A stretch of 64,000 bases of DNA from Shimia_B sp039815465 (GCA_039815465.1 JBCBZG010000005.1:86629-150628); one strand, 5' to 3'; positions 24,410 through 36,241 are shown, counted from the stretch's first letter. Notes: a model not told the origin generated them from the sequence alone. Program-made: numbers and translations.

Positions 24410-26449
24410 GTGATCCGCTCGGCATTTGGCATGGTGAGCGCCGCGCTGCAACGACAGCGCGGCTATCTGTTGACCTTTGCACCCGTTTTCTTTGGCACCG
24501 GCATCGGAATTTTCTTTGCCCAGGGGCAGGAGCCCGGCTGGCCCGCCTATGGCATCGCCGCGGCGGTGGCCGTTGTGGCGCTGTGGGTCGCCCGTGTGAG
24601 ACGCTTTGACATCGGCCCGCTCTTTGCCGCGTCTGCTGTTGTCGCATTGGGGTTCCTGGCGGCTGGGTGGCGGGCCCACACGGTCGCGGGGCCCGTCATC
24701 GATTTTCGCTATTACGGCACGATAGAAGGGCGCGTGGTCGCGATTGACCGGTCTTCCTCGGATCGCGTCCGCTTGACGCTCGATCGGGTCTATCTGGACC
24801 GCACACCGCCGGAACGCACGCCGCGGCGGGTGCGGGTATCGCTTCATGGGCAGGACGGGCTGCCGGTGCCGAGCCCGGGGTCCCACGCACTGCTCACCGG
24901 CCACTTGTCGCCGCCGCCCTCCCCGGCGGAGCCTCATGGCTTTGATTTTGAGCGTCACGCTTGGTTTCTAAAGCTGGGCGGCGTTGGGTATACGCGCGCG
25001 CCCGCGCTGATATTCGCACCGCCGGAGCCGGGGCTGCGGCTCGCCGTCCTGCGATTTCGGATGGCGCTGAGCGCGGCTGTGCAGGCGCAAATCCCAGGGC
25101 AGGCGGGGGCAGTGGCCGCCGCTGTGACGACGGGGGACCGGTCGGCCATGAGCCAGGAGGTGGTTGAAAACTTGCGCCACTCGAACCTCGCGCACCTGTT
25201 GGCGATTTCGGGGCTGCATATGGGGCTTCTCACCGGCTTTGTCTTTGCATTGACGCGCGTTGCGCTGGCGCTTTACCCGCCCATCGCGCTGCGCTGGCCC
25301 ACGCGTAAGATCGCGGCGCTCGTGGCTTTGGCGGCGGGGGCAGGGTACCTGGCGCTTTCGGGCGGGGCAGTGGCGACCGAGCGGGCCTATATTATGGCTG
25401 CCGTCGTGTTTGGCGCCGTGCTCTTTGATCGGCGCGCGCTGACGTTGCGCGCGGTTGCGTTGGCGGCGCTCATCGTTTTGGCGCTGCAGCCTGAGGCGCT
25501 GCTCGGGCCTGGGTTTCAGATGTCATTTGCGGCGACGACGGCGCTTGTGGTGACGTTCCGGTGGCTGTCGGCCAATGATATGTTCGGGATGCCGCGGGCG
25601 CTGCGCCCGAGCGCTGCGGTCGTTATCTCCTCTGCTGTGGCGGGGTTTGCGACGGCGCCCATCGCCGCGGCGCATTTCAATATCATCAGCCACTTCGGGC
25701 TTATCGCCAACCTCCTGTCGGTCCCGATCATGGGCGCGTTTGTAATGCCTGCGGCCGTGATCGCGGCGATCCTGAGCCTTGTTGGCGCCGCGGCGCCGGC
25801 GCTTTGGGTGATGGAGCTTGGCCTGACCTGGATCCTTTGGGTGGCCGCATGGGTGTCTGACATCGACGGCGCCGTAGGCCGGGTTTACAGCCCCGATCCC
25901 AGGGTTTTGCCGATGATGACCCTAGGGGCCTTGGCGCTCGTGCTGTGGCGGGGGCGGGCGCGATGGGGTGGGCTGGCCATCGTCGCCGCAAGCTTTGCGC
26001 TTTGGGCCGTGACGGAAAGACCCGCCATGCTGATATCACCCTCTGGCGGGTTGGTCGGTGTCATGGGCGCAGAGGGCCGCGTCCTGACCCGCGCGCGCGG
26101 CGACGGCTTTGCCGCGCGGTCCTGGCTGGAAAACGACGCTGACTTCGGCACGCAAGAAGAGGCTTTTGACAGGGGCGAGCTCGTGCCAATCACCCTGGGC
26201 CCGCACCGCTTCCACGCCAAGACCGGCGTTCAAGCCAAGCGCGCAACCTGTGCGGAGGGGGCGACGCTGATCCTCAACCAGCAGCCAGAGGCGCCGCTCG
26301 ACTGCCCCGCGATCACACCGGCCACGCTTAGGGATACAGGCGCGCTGGCGCTGAGCGTGAAGGACGCGGACCTTTTGATCCTGACAACGCGAGACGTCAC
26401 AGGCCACAGACTGTGGAACAGCGCGGATGTCCGCGCGGCGTGGCGTTAG
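24410..26449 (+). CDS. comEC: ComEC/Rec2-family DNA uptake channel
   Basis: A 679-residue inner-membrane protein with an N-terminal DUF4131 region, a competence-type core with about 8-10 helices (HLLAISGLHMGLLTGFVFAL is the family motif), and a shortened C-terminal part lacking the full metallo-beta-lactamase domain. It imports single-stranded DNA in natural competence and in receipt of GTA DNA. GTG 24410 follows AAGGGG. It is divergent from gltX and its stop overlaps that of lexA. Confidence 0.88.
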   Translation: MIRSAFGMVSAALQRQRGYLLTFAPVFFGTGIGIFFAQGQEPGWPAYGIAAAVAVVALWVARVRRFDIGPLFAASAVVALGFLAAGWRAHTVAGPVIDFRYYGTIEGRVVAIDRSSSDRVRLTLDRVYLDRTPPERTPRRVRVSLHGQDGLPVPSPGSHALLTGHLSPPPSPAEPHGFDFERHAWFLKLGGVGYTRAPALIFAPPEPGLRLAVLRFRMALSAAVQAQIPGQAGAVAAAVTTGDRSAMSQEVVENLRHSNLAHLLAISGLHMGLLTGFVFALTRVALALYPPIALRWPTRKIAALVALAAGAGYLALSGGAVATERAYIMAAVVFGAVLFDRRALTLRAVALAALIVLALQPEALLGPGFQMSFAATTALVVTFRWLSANDMFGMPRALRPSAAVVISSAVAGFATAPIAAAHFNIISHFGLIANLLSVPIMGAFVMPAAVIAAILSLVGAAAPALWVMELGLTWILWVAAWVSDIDGAVGRVYSPDPRVLPMMTLGALALVLWRGRARWGGLAIVAASFALWAVTERPAMLISPSGGLVGVMGAEGRVLTRARGDGFAARSWLENDADFGTQEEAFDRGELVPITLGPHRFHAKTGVQAKRATCAEGATLILNQQPEAPLDCPAITPATLRDTGALALSVKDADLLILTTRDVTGHRLWNSADVRAAWR

Positions 26450-27144
26450 TAGCTGCGGATCAGACCCACGAGCCGACCTTGCACTTTTACCTGATCGTCC
26501 GAATACATCCGCGTCTCGTAAGCCGGATTCGCGGCCTCAAGAGCGATGGTGGACCCCTTGCGACGGTAGCGCTTCAGCGTCGCTTCGTGCCCTTCGACTA
26601 GCGCCACTACGATATCGCCATTGTCTGCTGTGGTCGTCTCCCGGATGACGACGATATCGCCGTCATTGATGCCCACATCGATCATCGAGTCGCCCTTCAC
26701 CTCGAGCGCGTAATGCTCCCCCTTGCCGGACAGCATGTTGCCGGGCACGGCGACGTGGCTAGACGCATGCGAAATCGCCTCAATCGGGACACCTGCGGCG
26801 ATTTTGCCCATCACGGGCAGCTCGACCGCGCCGCCGGATACGACGTTTAGGGCCGCAGATGGTGTGGCATCCGGGCGGTCCCCGTCGATGACGCGTGGCG
26901 AAAACCCGGCCGCGGGCGCGCCACCCATGGCGTCTGGCAGGCGCACAATCTCAATGGCGCGGGCCCGGTGCGCCATGCGGCGGATAAAGCCGCGTTCTTC
27001 CAGCGCTGTGATCAAGCGGTGGATGCCGGATTTGGAGCGCAGGTCCAGCGCCTCCTTCATCTCGTCAAAGGATGGAGGAACCCCATCGCGCTGCAAGCGC
27101 CCATGAATAAAGAGCAGCAGGTCTTTCTGTTTCTTGGTCAGCAT
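26446..27144 (-). CDS. lexA: SOS repressor LexA
   Basis: Represses DNA-damage genes and self-cleaves when RecA is activated. 232 residues: winged helix-turn-helix (about 1-65), a linker longer than in E. coli, and the peptidase domain. The cleavage site is Ala117-Gly118 (KIAAGVPIEAI); the catalytic pair is Ser153 (GDSMID) and Lys191 (ATLKRY). A GAAC-N7-GAAC SOS box overlaps its -10, indicating self-repression. Confidence 0.97.
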   Translation of the reverse strand: MLTKKQKDLLLFIHGRLQRDGVPPSFDEMKEALDLRSKSGIHRLITALEERGFIRRMAHRARAIEIVRLPDAMGGAPAAGFSPRVIDGDRPDATPSAALNVVSGGAVELPVMGKIAAGVPIEAISHASSHVAVPGNMLSGKGEHYALEVKGDSMIDVGINDGDIVVIRETTTADNGDIVVALVEGHEATLKRYRRKGSTIALEAANPAYETRMYSDDQVKVQGRLVGLIRSY

Positions 27145-27175
27145 TTGCTCGGCCTCCGCAGGTCGTTTTGTTTAC

Positions 27176-27204
27176 GTTCTACGGATGTTCACTTTTTGTG
27201 TCAA
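27176..27204 (-). promoter_or_regulatory. lexA promoter with LexA box
   Basis: On the minus strand: -35 TTGACA (complement of 27199-27204), 17-base spacer, -10 TAGAAC (complement of 27176-27181). The alphaproteobacterial SOS box GAAC-ATCCGTA-GAAC covers 27176-27190, so bound LexA would block the -10. It lies 32-60 bases before the lexA start. Confidence 0.9.
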
Positions 27205-27208
27205 CGCT

Positions 27209-28384
27209 TCATGCGAGCGGGAGGTAGTCGATCGGTTCCCCTGCTGCGCGCGCTGGGTCCCCAATGGGACGGATCGCGAGCGCATTCGCCTCCGCCAGGA
27301 CCGTCAGGAGTGAGCTGTCCTGTCGGTCAAAAACATGGAGCCCATCCTGCGTGAGCTTTGCGCGGCAGTAATGCTCCCGCGGGCCGTTTGCGGCCACCGG
27401 CGATGCCAAAGGCGCGGTGCGGCGCGCGGCGGGCGCCTGGCCCTGGCCCAGCATCGCGCGGATGAGGGGCACCAGGAAAACGTGGCCGCAGACCAGTGTT
27501 GATACCGGATTGCCAGGTAGCCCGACCATGGGAACGCCAGCGATGCGGCCGGCCATGAGCGGTTTCCCAGGCCGCATGGCGACTTTGTAAAATGCCTGCT
27601 CCATCCCGGCCTGTCCGGCGACACTGCGCACGAGATCGTGATCGCCGACAGAGGCGCCGCCGATGGTCACGATCAGATCGGCCCCTCGCGCAAATCGAAA
27701 CGCGGATTGAAGGCTTTCAGCAGTGTCGCGGGCGATGGGCAAGAGCCGCGGCAGCGCACCCACCGCGCTCAGCTGCGCGGCAAGGCCCAGCCCGTTGGAG
27801 GCGATGATTTGGTCGTCCAGTGGGCTCTCACCCGGCATCACGAGTTCGTCCCCGGTGGAGATAATCGCGACCTCCGGCCTGCGCGCCACGGTGACCGTGG
27901 GTACATTCATCGCTGCCAGGAGGGAGATATCGGCAGCGCTCAAAACCCGCGGCGCGGGGAGTTCAGCACCCGCCGCAAAGTCGCCGCCCGCAGGTCTGAC
28001 ATAAGCGCCTGGACGACCTGGATCACGCAGCGTGATACGGTCGCCCGCGACAGTGACATCCTCTTGGATTTCGACATGGTCGGTGCCCTCGGGCATCGGC
28101 GCACCGGTAAAAATGCGGACGGCTTGCCCCTGTGAGACTGTGCCCGCGAACCGATGGCCTGCGGCGGCCTCACCCACCACTTCGAGCGTTGCATCCGTGT
28201 GCGCGTCCTCTTTTGACAGCGCATAGCCATCCATTACGGACGCGGCAAAGGGGGGCTGAGCGCGCGCGGCACTCGCGCTTGCCCGCAACGTGCGCCCTGC
28301 GGCGGCGCGTAAGCCGATCTGTTCCGTTGACAGCGGCTCCACCAGCGCAAAAAGCGCGTCCAAAGCTTGATCCACTGAGATCAT
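27209..28384 (-). CDS. moeA: molybdopterin molybdenumtransferase
   Basis: Inserts molybdate into adenylated molybdopterin in Moco synthesis. 391 residues with PPFAASVMDGYAL near the N-terminus, the MPT-binding TIGGASVGDHDLV and GLPGNPVS, and a C-terminal beta domain. It overlaps moaC by four bases. lexA lies downstream but has its own promoter. Confidence 0.95.
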   Translation of the reverse strand: MISVDQALDALFALVEPLSTEQIGLRAAAGRTLRASASAARAQPPFAASVMDGYALSKEDAHTDATLEVVGEAAAGHRFAGTVSQGQAVRIFTGAPMPEGTDHVEIQEDVTVAGDRITLRDPGRPGAYVRPAGGDFAAGAELPAPRVLSAADISLLAAMNVPTVTVARRPEVAIISTGDELVMPGESPLDDQIIASNGLGLAAQLSAVGALPRLLPIARDTAESLQSAFRFARGADLIVTIGGASVGDHDLVRSVAGQAGMEQAFYKVAMRPGKPLMAGRIAGVPMVGLPGNPVSTLVCGHVFLVPLIRAMLGQGQAPAARRTAPLASPVAANGPREHYCRAKLTQDGLHVFDRQDSSLLTVLAEANALAIRPIGDPARAAGEPIDYLPLA

Positions 28385-28851
28385 GTCGCCTCGTAGCGCC
28401 CTGATTTTCCGCCATCTTTCAGGATCACGCGCAGCCCATCGACGCGCATGTCCTTATCGACCGCCTTGAGCATATCGTAGAGCGTGAGCGCAGCAACAGA
28501 CGCAGCCGTCAGCGCCTCCATCTCCACACCAGTTTGGCCGGTTGTCTTTACGGTTGCCTCGATACGCACGCAGGCGTCGTGGGGCTCAAGCGTGAGAGAC
28601 ACTTTGGTGATGGGCAAAGGGTGGCACAGCGGGATCAGATCAGCAGTGCGCTTAGCGGCCATGATCCCAGCCAGCCGGGCCGTGCCGATCACATCGCCCT
28701 TTTTCGCGGTGCCCGCTCGCACGTGACCGAGCGTGGCCGCAGCCATATAGACATATGCCTCAGCCGTGGCGACGCGGTCGGTGACGGCTTTGCCGGACAC
28801 ATCGACCATATGGGCGGCGCCTGCTTGGTCGAAATGGCTCAGGCCCGTCAT
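28381..28851 (-). CDS. moaC: cyclic pyranopterin monophosphate synthase
   Basis: Second enzyme of molybdopterin synthesis (with MoaA), making cPMP. 156 residues with the signatures MAAKRTADLIPLCHPLP and GVEMEALTAASVAALTLYDM. ATGA overlaps at both ends (with trpC upstream, moeA downstream) place Moco genes in the tryptophan operon. Confidence 0.95.
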   Translation of the reverse strand: MTGLSHFDQAGAAHMVDVSGKAVTDRVATAEAYVYMAAATLGHVRAGTAKKGDVIGTARLAGIMAAKRTADLIPLCHPLPITKVSLTLEPHDACVRIEATVKTTGQTGVEMEALTAASVAALTLYDMLKAVDKDMRVDGLRVILKDGGKSGRYEAT

Positions 28852-29663
28852 AGATGCGGCGCGGTGAGCGGGCGCGCCAGGATCGCTTGGGTCGCCGCGG
28901 CGACATCGTCCGCACGCATCAGGCTTTCACCGATGAGAAAACTACGCGCGCCATACTGGGCGAGCTCTGACAGGTCGTCGGATGTAAACAGGCCGGATTC
29001 CGCCACGAGGTGCCTGTGCGGCTCAGCCATCCGCGCCAAACGTTTTGTTGTGTCGAGCGACACCTCAAACGTGTTCAGGTCCCGATTGTTGACGCCGAGC
29101 AAGGGCGATTTCAGCGCGGCGGCCCGTTCAAGCTCTGGCTCGTTATGGACTTCGACGAGCACGTCCATGCCCCAACCGGTTGCCGCGTCTTCGAGCTCGG
29201 CGGCCTGGGCGTCGCTGACGCTGGCCATGATGATCAGGATGCAGTCAGCGCCCCACGCCCGGGCCTCCGCCACTTGGTAAGTGTCGTAGAGAAAGTCCTT
29301 GCGAAGCACTGGCAGCTCACACGCCGCACGCGCCGCTGTTAGGAACTCAGGCGCACCTTGGAAACTTGGCGCGTCGGTCAGAATGCTCAGGCAGGTTGCG
29401 CCACCGGCGGCATAAGCTTTCGCCAGGGCAGGTGGGTTGAAATCGGCGCGAATGAGCCCCTTGGACGGGCTGGCCTTCTTGATTTCAGCGATCAAACCGT
29501 AGCCTTCGCGCGCAGCGAGCTGAAGCGCCTCGGCAAAGGGGCGCAGTGGGGGCGCATCATTCGTTGCGGCCTCAACCTCCGCCAAGGGGCGCGCGGCTTT
29601 GGCGGCTGCAATTTCCTCGAGCTTGTAGGCTTTGATCTTTTCCAGGATTGTCGGCGCCGTCAT
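28848..29663 (-). CDS. trpC: indole-3-glycerol phosphate synthase
   Basis: Closes the indole ring in tryptophan synthesis. 271 residues, TIM barrel, with LIAEIKKASPSKGLIR, CLSILTDAPSFQG, LRKDFLYDTYQV, GVNNRDLNTFEV and VAESGLFTSDDL. Single-domain enzyme, not fused to TrpF. Overlaps trpD and moaC by four bases each. Confidence 0.97.
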   Translation of the reverse strand: MTAPTILEKIKAYKLEEIAAAKAARPLAEVEAATNDAPPLRPFAEALQLAAREGYGLIAEIKKASPSKGLIRADFNPPALAKAYAAGGATCLSILTDAPSFQGAPEFLTAARAACELPVLRKDFLYDTYQVAEARAWGADCILIIMASVSDAQAAELEDAATGWGMDVLVEVHNEPELERAAALKSPLLGVNNRDLNTFEVSLDTTKRLARMAEPHRHLVAESGLFTSDDLSELAQYGARSFLIGESLMRADDVAAATQAILARPLTAPHL

Positions 29664-30679
29664 GACGCGGCCTGCGTCAAAGCGGCAAGGCCCGTGACCT
29701 TTGCCTTTGCGGCGCCGCTATCAATGCTCTCGGCAGCGAGAGCTGCACCGTCTTTCAAATTGGAAACCTTGTCCGCCACGACCAGTGCCGCCGCGGCGTT
29801 GAGCAAGACGGCATCGCGGTAAGCCCCTGTTTCGCCGTCCAAAAGCGCCTGAAACGCGGCGCCGTTGTCCTGCGGCGTGCCACCTAGGATCGCGCTGAAC
29901 GGATGGGTGGGCAGGCCTGCCTCCTCCGGATGGACCTCGCGCGCGGTGATTTTGCCGTCCTTGAGTTCAGCCACTGCCGTGGAACCAGAAATCGCAATCT
30001 CATCAGTGCCGTCCGAGCCGTGCACGAGCCATGCAGCCTCCGACCCGAGCTCCTTAAGCGTTTCGGCCATGGGAAAGATCAGGTCAGGGGCAAAGGCACC
30101 GGTGAGCTGGCGTTTGACGCCCGCGGGGTTTGTCAGCGGACCTAGGATGTTAAAGATGGTTTTGGTCCCAAGCTCCTGGCGCACGGGCATGACGTGCTTG
30201 ATGGCGGGGTGGTGCATCGGCGCCATCATAAAGCCGATGCCGACCTCACGCAGTGCGCGTTCAACCACGTCGGCCCCAACCATGACGTTGATGCCCATCT
30301 GCCCCAACGCATCCGCCGCGCCAGATTTGGAGCTGAGGTTGCGGTTGCCGTGCTTGGCTACGGGCACACCCGCGCCCGCCACCACAAAGGCCGTCGCGGT
30401 GGAGATATTGAGCGTCCCCTTGCCGTCACCGCCGGTGCCTACGATGTCCATCGCGCCTTCTGGCGCAGACACTGCTACGCATTTGGCGCGCATGACGGCG
30501 GCGGCAGCGGCGTATTCAGCGACGCTTTCCCCCCGCGCCCGGAGTGCCATCAAAAGCCCCCCCATCTGTGCAGGCGTGGCGGTGCCGTTAAAAAGCTCCT
30601 CAAAGGCCGCTTCGGCCTGCGCGCGGCTCAGCGGCCCCTCAGACGCGGCAAAGATCAGCGGCTTCATCGCATCGCTCAT
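29660..30679 (-). CDS. trpD: anthranilate phosphoribosyltransferase
   Basis: Joins anthranilate to PRPP. 339 residues, with DIVGTGGDGKGTLNISTAT (PRPP loop), KHGNRNLSSKSGAADALG, and FMMAPMHHPAIKHVMPVRQE. Overlaps trpG and trpC by four bases each. Confidence 0.97.
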   Translation of the reverse strand: MSDAMKPLIFAASEGPLSRAQAEAAFEELFNGTATPAQMGGLLMALRARGESVAEYAAAAAVMRAKCVAVSAPEGAMDIVGTGGDGKGTLNISTATAFVVAGAGVPVAKHGNRNLSSKSGAADALGQMGINVMVGADVVERALREVGIGFMMAPMHHPAIKHVMPVRQELGTKTIFNILGPLTNPAGVKRQLTGAFAPDLIFPMAETLKELGSEAAWLVHGSDGTDEIAISGSTAVAELKDGKITAREVHPEEAGLPTHPFSAILGGTPQDNGAAFQALLDGETGAYRDAVLLNAAAALVVADKVSNLKDGAALAAESIDSGAAKAKVTGLAALTQAAS

Positions 30680-31257
30680 GCGGGCACCTTCATCGTTTCG
30701 AGGAAGTTTTTGAGCAGCGCGTGACCATGTTCGGAGGCGATGCTTTCCGGGTGGAATTGCACCCCCTGGATGGGCAGCGTTTTGTGCTGGAGACCCATGA
30801 TCGTGCCATCCTCAAGCTCTGCCGTAATCTCTAGGCTGTCGGGCAGCGTGTCCCGACCAACGATCAGCGAATGATAGCGCGTCGCCTCAAACGGCGTGGG
30901 CAGTCCGGCAAACAGGCCGCGCCCGGTGTGGTGCATCATGCCCATCTTGCCATGGACGATCTCACCGCAGCGCTCCACCTGACCGCCAAAAGCCTGTCCG
31001 ATGGCCTGGTGGCCGAGGCACACACCCATGAGCGGTGTGCGCGTTTCCGCCGCCGCCTCCACCAAGGCTAGGCAGATCCCCGCTTGGTCTGGGTCGCAGG
31101 GACCGGGCGACAAGAGGATGCCCGCCGGGTTCATCGCCAACGCCTCCTGCGTGTTGAGCGCATCGTTGCGGCGAACAACTACGTCCGCGCCCAGTTCGCC
31201 CAAATAATGGACAAGGTTGTAGGTGAAACTGTCGTAGTTATCGATGAGCAGCAGCAT
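30676..31257 (-). CDS. trpG: anthranilate synthase glutaminase subunit
   Basis: Supplies ammonia from glutamine to TrpE. 193 residues, class I amidotransferase: nucleophile Cys in GVCLGHQAIGQAFGG, and the His/Glu pair in GVQFHPESIASEHG. It begins the trpGDC-moaC-moeA run. Its partner trpE is 1.5 kb away, separated by a gene on the other strand. Confidence 0.96.
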   Translation of the reverse strand: MLLLIDNYDSFTYNLVHYLGELGADVVVRRNDALNTQEALAMNPAGILLSPGPCDPDQAGICLALVEAAAETRTPLMGVCLGHQAIGQAFGGQVERCGEIVHGKMGMMHHTGRGLFAGLPTPFEATRYHSLIVGRDTLPDSLEITAELEDGTIMGLQHKTLPIQGVQFHPESIASEHGHALLKNFLETMKVPA

Positions 31258-31403
31258 GTCCGTCAGGCCTTGAAAATTGGGGGCTATTCCCGCCGCCCGT
31301 TAACGGGGTATAGATGCAGGGGAGCAGGACGGGGCGTCAAGGCGAAAGACCAGGCAAACCGTGGAGAACCGGGGCAAGACCCGGGCGCAACATCGGGACG
31401 CGC

Positions 31404-32809
31404 ATGGGGCGGAGTATTCTTTTAGGTCTGGTATCGGGGTCGCTCCTTGGTGGGGTGGCGCTGAGCGTGCTGTCACTGTCGATGGATATTGGCAGCGCAC
31501 CGGCAGTGCCTGTTGCAGCGCCTGCCCCTGCGCCAGCTCCGGCACCGGAACCAAGCCCGCCCGCCGTTGAAGAGCCCACCGTGGCAGCGCTCGAGACGCC
31601 CGCGGTTCCTGAGCCAAGCCAACCTGTGATTGCGGAAGAAACGCCAAGCGAACCCGCAACAGCGCCAGAGCCCAGCACCCCACAAGAGGTGGCAGAAGCG
31701 CCCGCCGTTGAAACTGTTGAAGTTGAGCCCGAAGCGCCTGCTCCCGCGATAGCGGAAGAGGCCGAGTTGGTAGCTCAGGTTGAGGAACCATCCCCGACGC
31801 CTGCCGTACCCGCACCAACGGTGACGCCCGAGCCGCGCGCGCCGGAGCCAATCTCACCAGAGCCAAGCACACCAGAGGCCGTCGAAGTTGCAGAGCCCGC
31901 AACGCCAGCTGCGCCCGCAGTCGCGCCCGAGGTTGTGGTCAAAGAAACCGCGCCAACCCCACAAGAACCGCAAGCACCCGTAGAAGAAACCGTGGCCGAG
32001 CCTGTGACGCCGTCGCAACCCGAAGCGCCCGTGCCGCTGCCAACAGCGACGGCGGGGGGCTTTGGCGACCGCGCGGAGTCGGTGACCGTCAACCGCCCTG
32101 CCGCGACGGGTGACACCGCCGCAGAGCGCGCGCCGCGGGCCATCGACCTTTATTCCCAACGCGATGCATGGTCGCCGGGCCTAGGCCAGCCGCTCTTTTC
32201 GATTGTGATGATTGACGAGGCCGGGGACGCAAGCCTGCTTGGCGCCCTCGGAAGCTTCCAGGGCCCGCTGACATTCGCGATCCCTGCAACGTCCCCCACC
32301 GCGGCGGAGGCGATGGCGACCTATCGTGCCGCGGGCTACGAGGTCGTGATTATCGCGGACCTCCCCGAGGGGGCGACCCCCGCCGATACCGAAGTGGCGA
32401 TGCAGTCCTACCTCGCCGCAATCCCGGAAGCGATGGCCGTCCTAGACGGAACACTTAGCGGGTTTCGCGGCGACCGGGACCTTGCAACCCAAGTCTCTGA
32501 CATCCTGGCGGAAACTGGGCACGGATTGCTGACATTCGACCAAGGGCTCAGCACCGCGGCCCAGCTCGCGCGCCGCGCTGGGGTGCCCACCGGCGCGATT
32601 TTCCGCGATCTTGATGCAAAGGGGCAGGGGAACACGGTGATCCGCCGCTTCCTCGACCAGGCGGCCTTTACAGCGGGGCAGCAGGGGGAGCTGATCGTGC
32701 TCGCCCGGATGCGCCCGGAAACGATGAGCGCACTTTTGATCTGGCACCAACAAGATCGCGCGGCCCGGCTCAGCCTTGTTCCGCTGTCGCAAGTGCTGCT
32801 GACCGACCC

Positions 32810-32813
<4 letters not shown>
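31404..32813 (+). CDS. divergent polysaccharide deacetylase (YibQ-like)
   Basis: 469 residues. An N-terminal signal-anchor helix (SILLGLVSGSLLGGVALSVL), then about 200 residues rich in Pro, Ala, Glu and Val in short repeats (a periplasmic spacer), then a divergent polysaccharide deacetylase-type domain (about 270-465; FSIVMIDEAGDA, AGYEVVIIADLPEG). The active-site acid of true deacetylases is only partly conserved, so catalytic activity is doubtful. Its stop TAG shares the palindrome CTAG with the convergent trpE stop. Confidence 0.75.
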
Positions 32814-34321
<1,508 letters not shown>

Positions 34322-34328
34322 ATCCGGC

Positions 34329-36182
34329 CTATTGCATTTGCGCGTGGATGCCGTTGATCTGGCCCTGATCCAGGCGGATCGGGGTGCTCGCAACAATGGC
34401 ATTCGAATACGTGGCATAAAGGTCCTGCGCGTAGCTCTGCGCGATCTGACCTTGTAGCGCGGCGAGGATCTGCGCGACCGCCGGGTCCTCGGGATCTGCG
34501 GGGGTGACCTCGTCCAGTCGTACGATGATCAGTGTGCCTGACTGCGGGATACCCGGAACGCTGCGCGTTTCGCCCTCGCTCATGGCAAAGACCGTATCCA
34601 GAAACTCCGGCGGGGTGCCCAGGATAAAGCTCCCGCGCGTGACGCCGGTTTCGATTGAGTTGGCAAGCGTAAGCTCGTCAAAGCCCATCCCAGCGGTCAG
34701 TTCGTCCACGAGCGCATCGGCTGTGTCCTGGAGCGCGGCCACCGTGGCGGATGCTTCCCAGGCTGCGATAACTTCGTCGCGCACATCGGCAAGCGGCTGA
34801 AGCTCCGGCGGGCGTTGCGTGTCGAGGCGCAGGGCAAAGATCCCACCATCATCCAGCTCCGCAATCTCTGGAAAATCAGACAGCGTCACGGTGGCGGCGG
34901 CTTCCTGGAACGCGGCATAAGCCCCGGCGCCATCGCTTTCGCCCGGGAACCAGTCGATGGTGCCGAGCTCCATATCAGTGGTGGCCACCAGATCCTCGAT
35001 GGTTGCGCCGCCGGCGAGCTCATTTTCCATAAACTCGATCTGGTCCGCAATCACCCGGGCGGCGCGGTCCAGCGCAAGCTCGTCTTGCAGCTCATCGCGC
35101 GCGACCTCGAACGGCACGGTCTGTTCGGGCAAGATCGCGTTCACGCGGAATAGCGCTGGCCCGAGCGAGGTGTTCACGGGGCCGACGATATCGAGACCCT
35201 CGGTCCCAAAAACCGCCTCAGCCGCGCTGCCGAGATCGGCCGGGACAACATCGCCTAGGTCGATGTCCGAGAGTGCCAGACCGCGGGCCTCCACCTCTTC
35301 CTCAAAAGTCGCGCCGCCGTCGATGCGCGCGCGGGCCGCTTGTGCTTGGTCCTGGCTACCAAAAACGAGCCGCTCGACAAGCCGCCGCTCTGGGCGGTCA
35401 TATTCCGACAGGCGCGACGCATAAAGATCGCGCAGCGCTTGCTCGTCGACCTCAACAGTATCGAGGATCATGTCCGGCGTCAGCCAAGCATAGGTGATGA
35501 CCTTGATCTCGGGCAGGGTGTAGGCGTCTGGATTCGCTTCATATTCTGCTTGCAGCTCCGCCTCGGTCGGCGTTGGCAAGGGCGTGTCGAGCAGGGTTTC
35601 GTCGAGCAGCGCCCAAGTAAAGCTGCGCTCTTCGGCGAGGAATTCTAGCACCGTGTTGATAAATGTTGGCGGAGTTTCGATCCCAGTGGCCACGGAGATC
35701 TGAAGCAGCTGGCGCGATAGGTCTTCGCGCACTTGGTTCTCATAGCTCGCTTCTGTCATACCGTTGCGGCGCAGCGACTCGGAATAGAGCGCTCGGTCAA
35801 AGCGCCCGTTGAGCCCCACAAAGGCCCCGGATCGCTGAACCTCCTCGCTGACTTGCGTGTCGCCAACGCTCAGGCCCAGCTCAGCGGCTTCGTTGTCGAG
35901 CGCACGCTGGTTGACCAGTTGTGCCAGCGCTTGCTGTTGCAGCCCAATCTCTTGTGCCTCGGGGAAGCTGACCGTTTGCCCGGTTTGCGCCTGGAAATTG
36001 CGGATCGTGCCCTGGAGAGCCGTAAAATAGGACTGCGCGGTGATCTGCTTTTGACCCACTGTCCCGATCACCTGGCCGCCACCGCCGAAACTGCCCGTTG
36101 AAAAGCCGATCAGGCCAAAGAAGAGCAGGCCCATAATCACCCAGGCCCCGATATTCTTTCGCTTCTTTTTGGTCTCGGCCAT
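34329..36182 (-). CDS. ppiD: PpiD-like periplasmic folding factor
   Basis: 617 residues. One N-terminal membrane anchor (NIGAWVIMGLLFFGLIGFST) then a large periplasmic part: a SurA-type N-terminal chaperone domain (about 40-160), a parvulin-like domain (about 265-360) with weak active-site conservation, and a C-terminal chaperone region. It helps outer-membrane proteins fold as they leave the Sec channel. ATG 36182 follows GGGGAGGA. It precedes trpE in one operon. Confidence 0.85.
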   Translation of the reverse strand: MAETKKKRKNIGAWVIMGLLFFGLIGFSTGSFGGGGQVIGTVGQKQITAQSYFTALQGTIRNFQAQTGQTVSFPEAQEIGLQQQALAQLVNQRALDNEAAELGLSVGDTQVSEEVQRSGAFVGLNGRFDRALYSESLRRNGMTEASYENQVREDLSRQLLQISVATGIETPPTFINTVLEFLAEERSFTWALLDETLLDTPLPTPTEAELQAEYEANPDAYTLPEIKVITYAWLTPDMILDTVEVDEQALRDLYASRLSEYDRPERRLVERLVFGSQDQAQAARARIDGGATFEEEVEARGLALSDIDLGDVVPADLGSAAEAVFGTEGLDIVGPVNTSLGPALFRVNAILPEQTVPFEVARDELQDELALDRAARVIADQIEFMENELAGGATIEDLVATTDMELGTIDWFPGESDGAGAYAAFQEAAATVTLSDFPEIAELDDGGIFALRLDTQRPPELQPLADVRDEVIAAWEASATVAALQDTADALVDELTAGMGFDELTLANSIETGVTRGSFILGTPPEFLDTVFAMSEGETRSVPGIPQSGTLIIVRLDEVTPADPEDPAVAQILAALQGQIAQSYAQDLYATYSNAIVASTPIRLDQGQINGIHAQMQ

Positions 36183-36241
36183 CGTGATCCTCCCCGCGTG
36201 GCTGGCGGTATCCTCTAGCGTGGGCTGAAATGGCTCACAAG

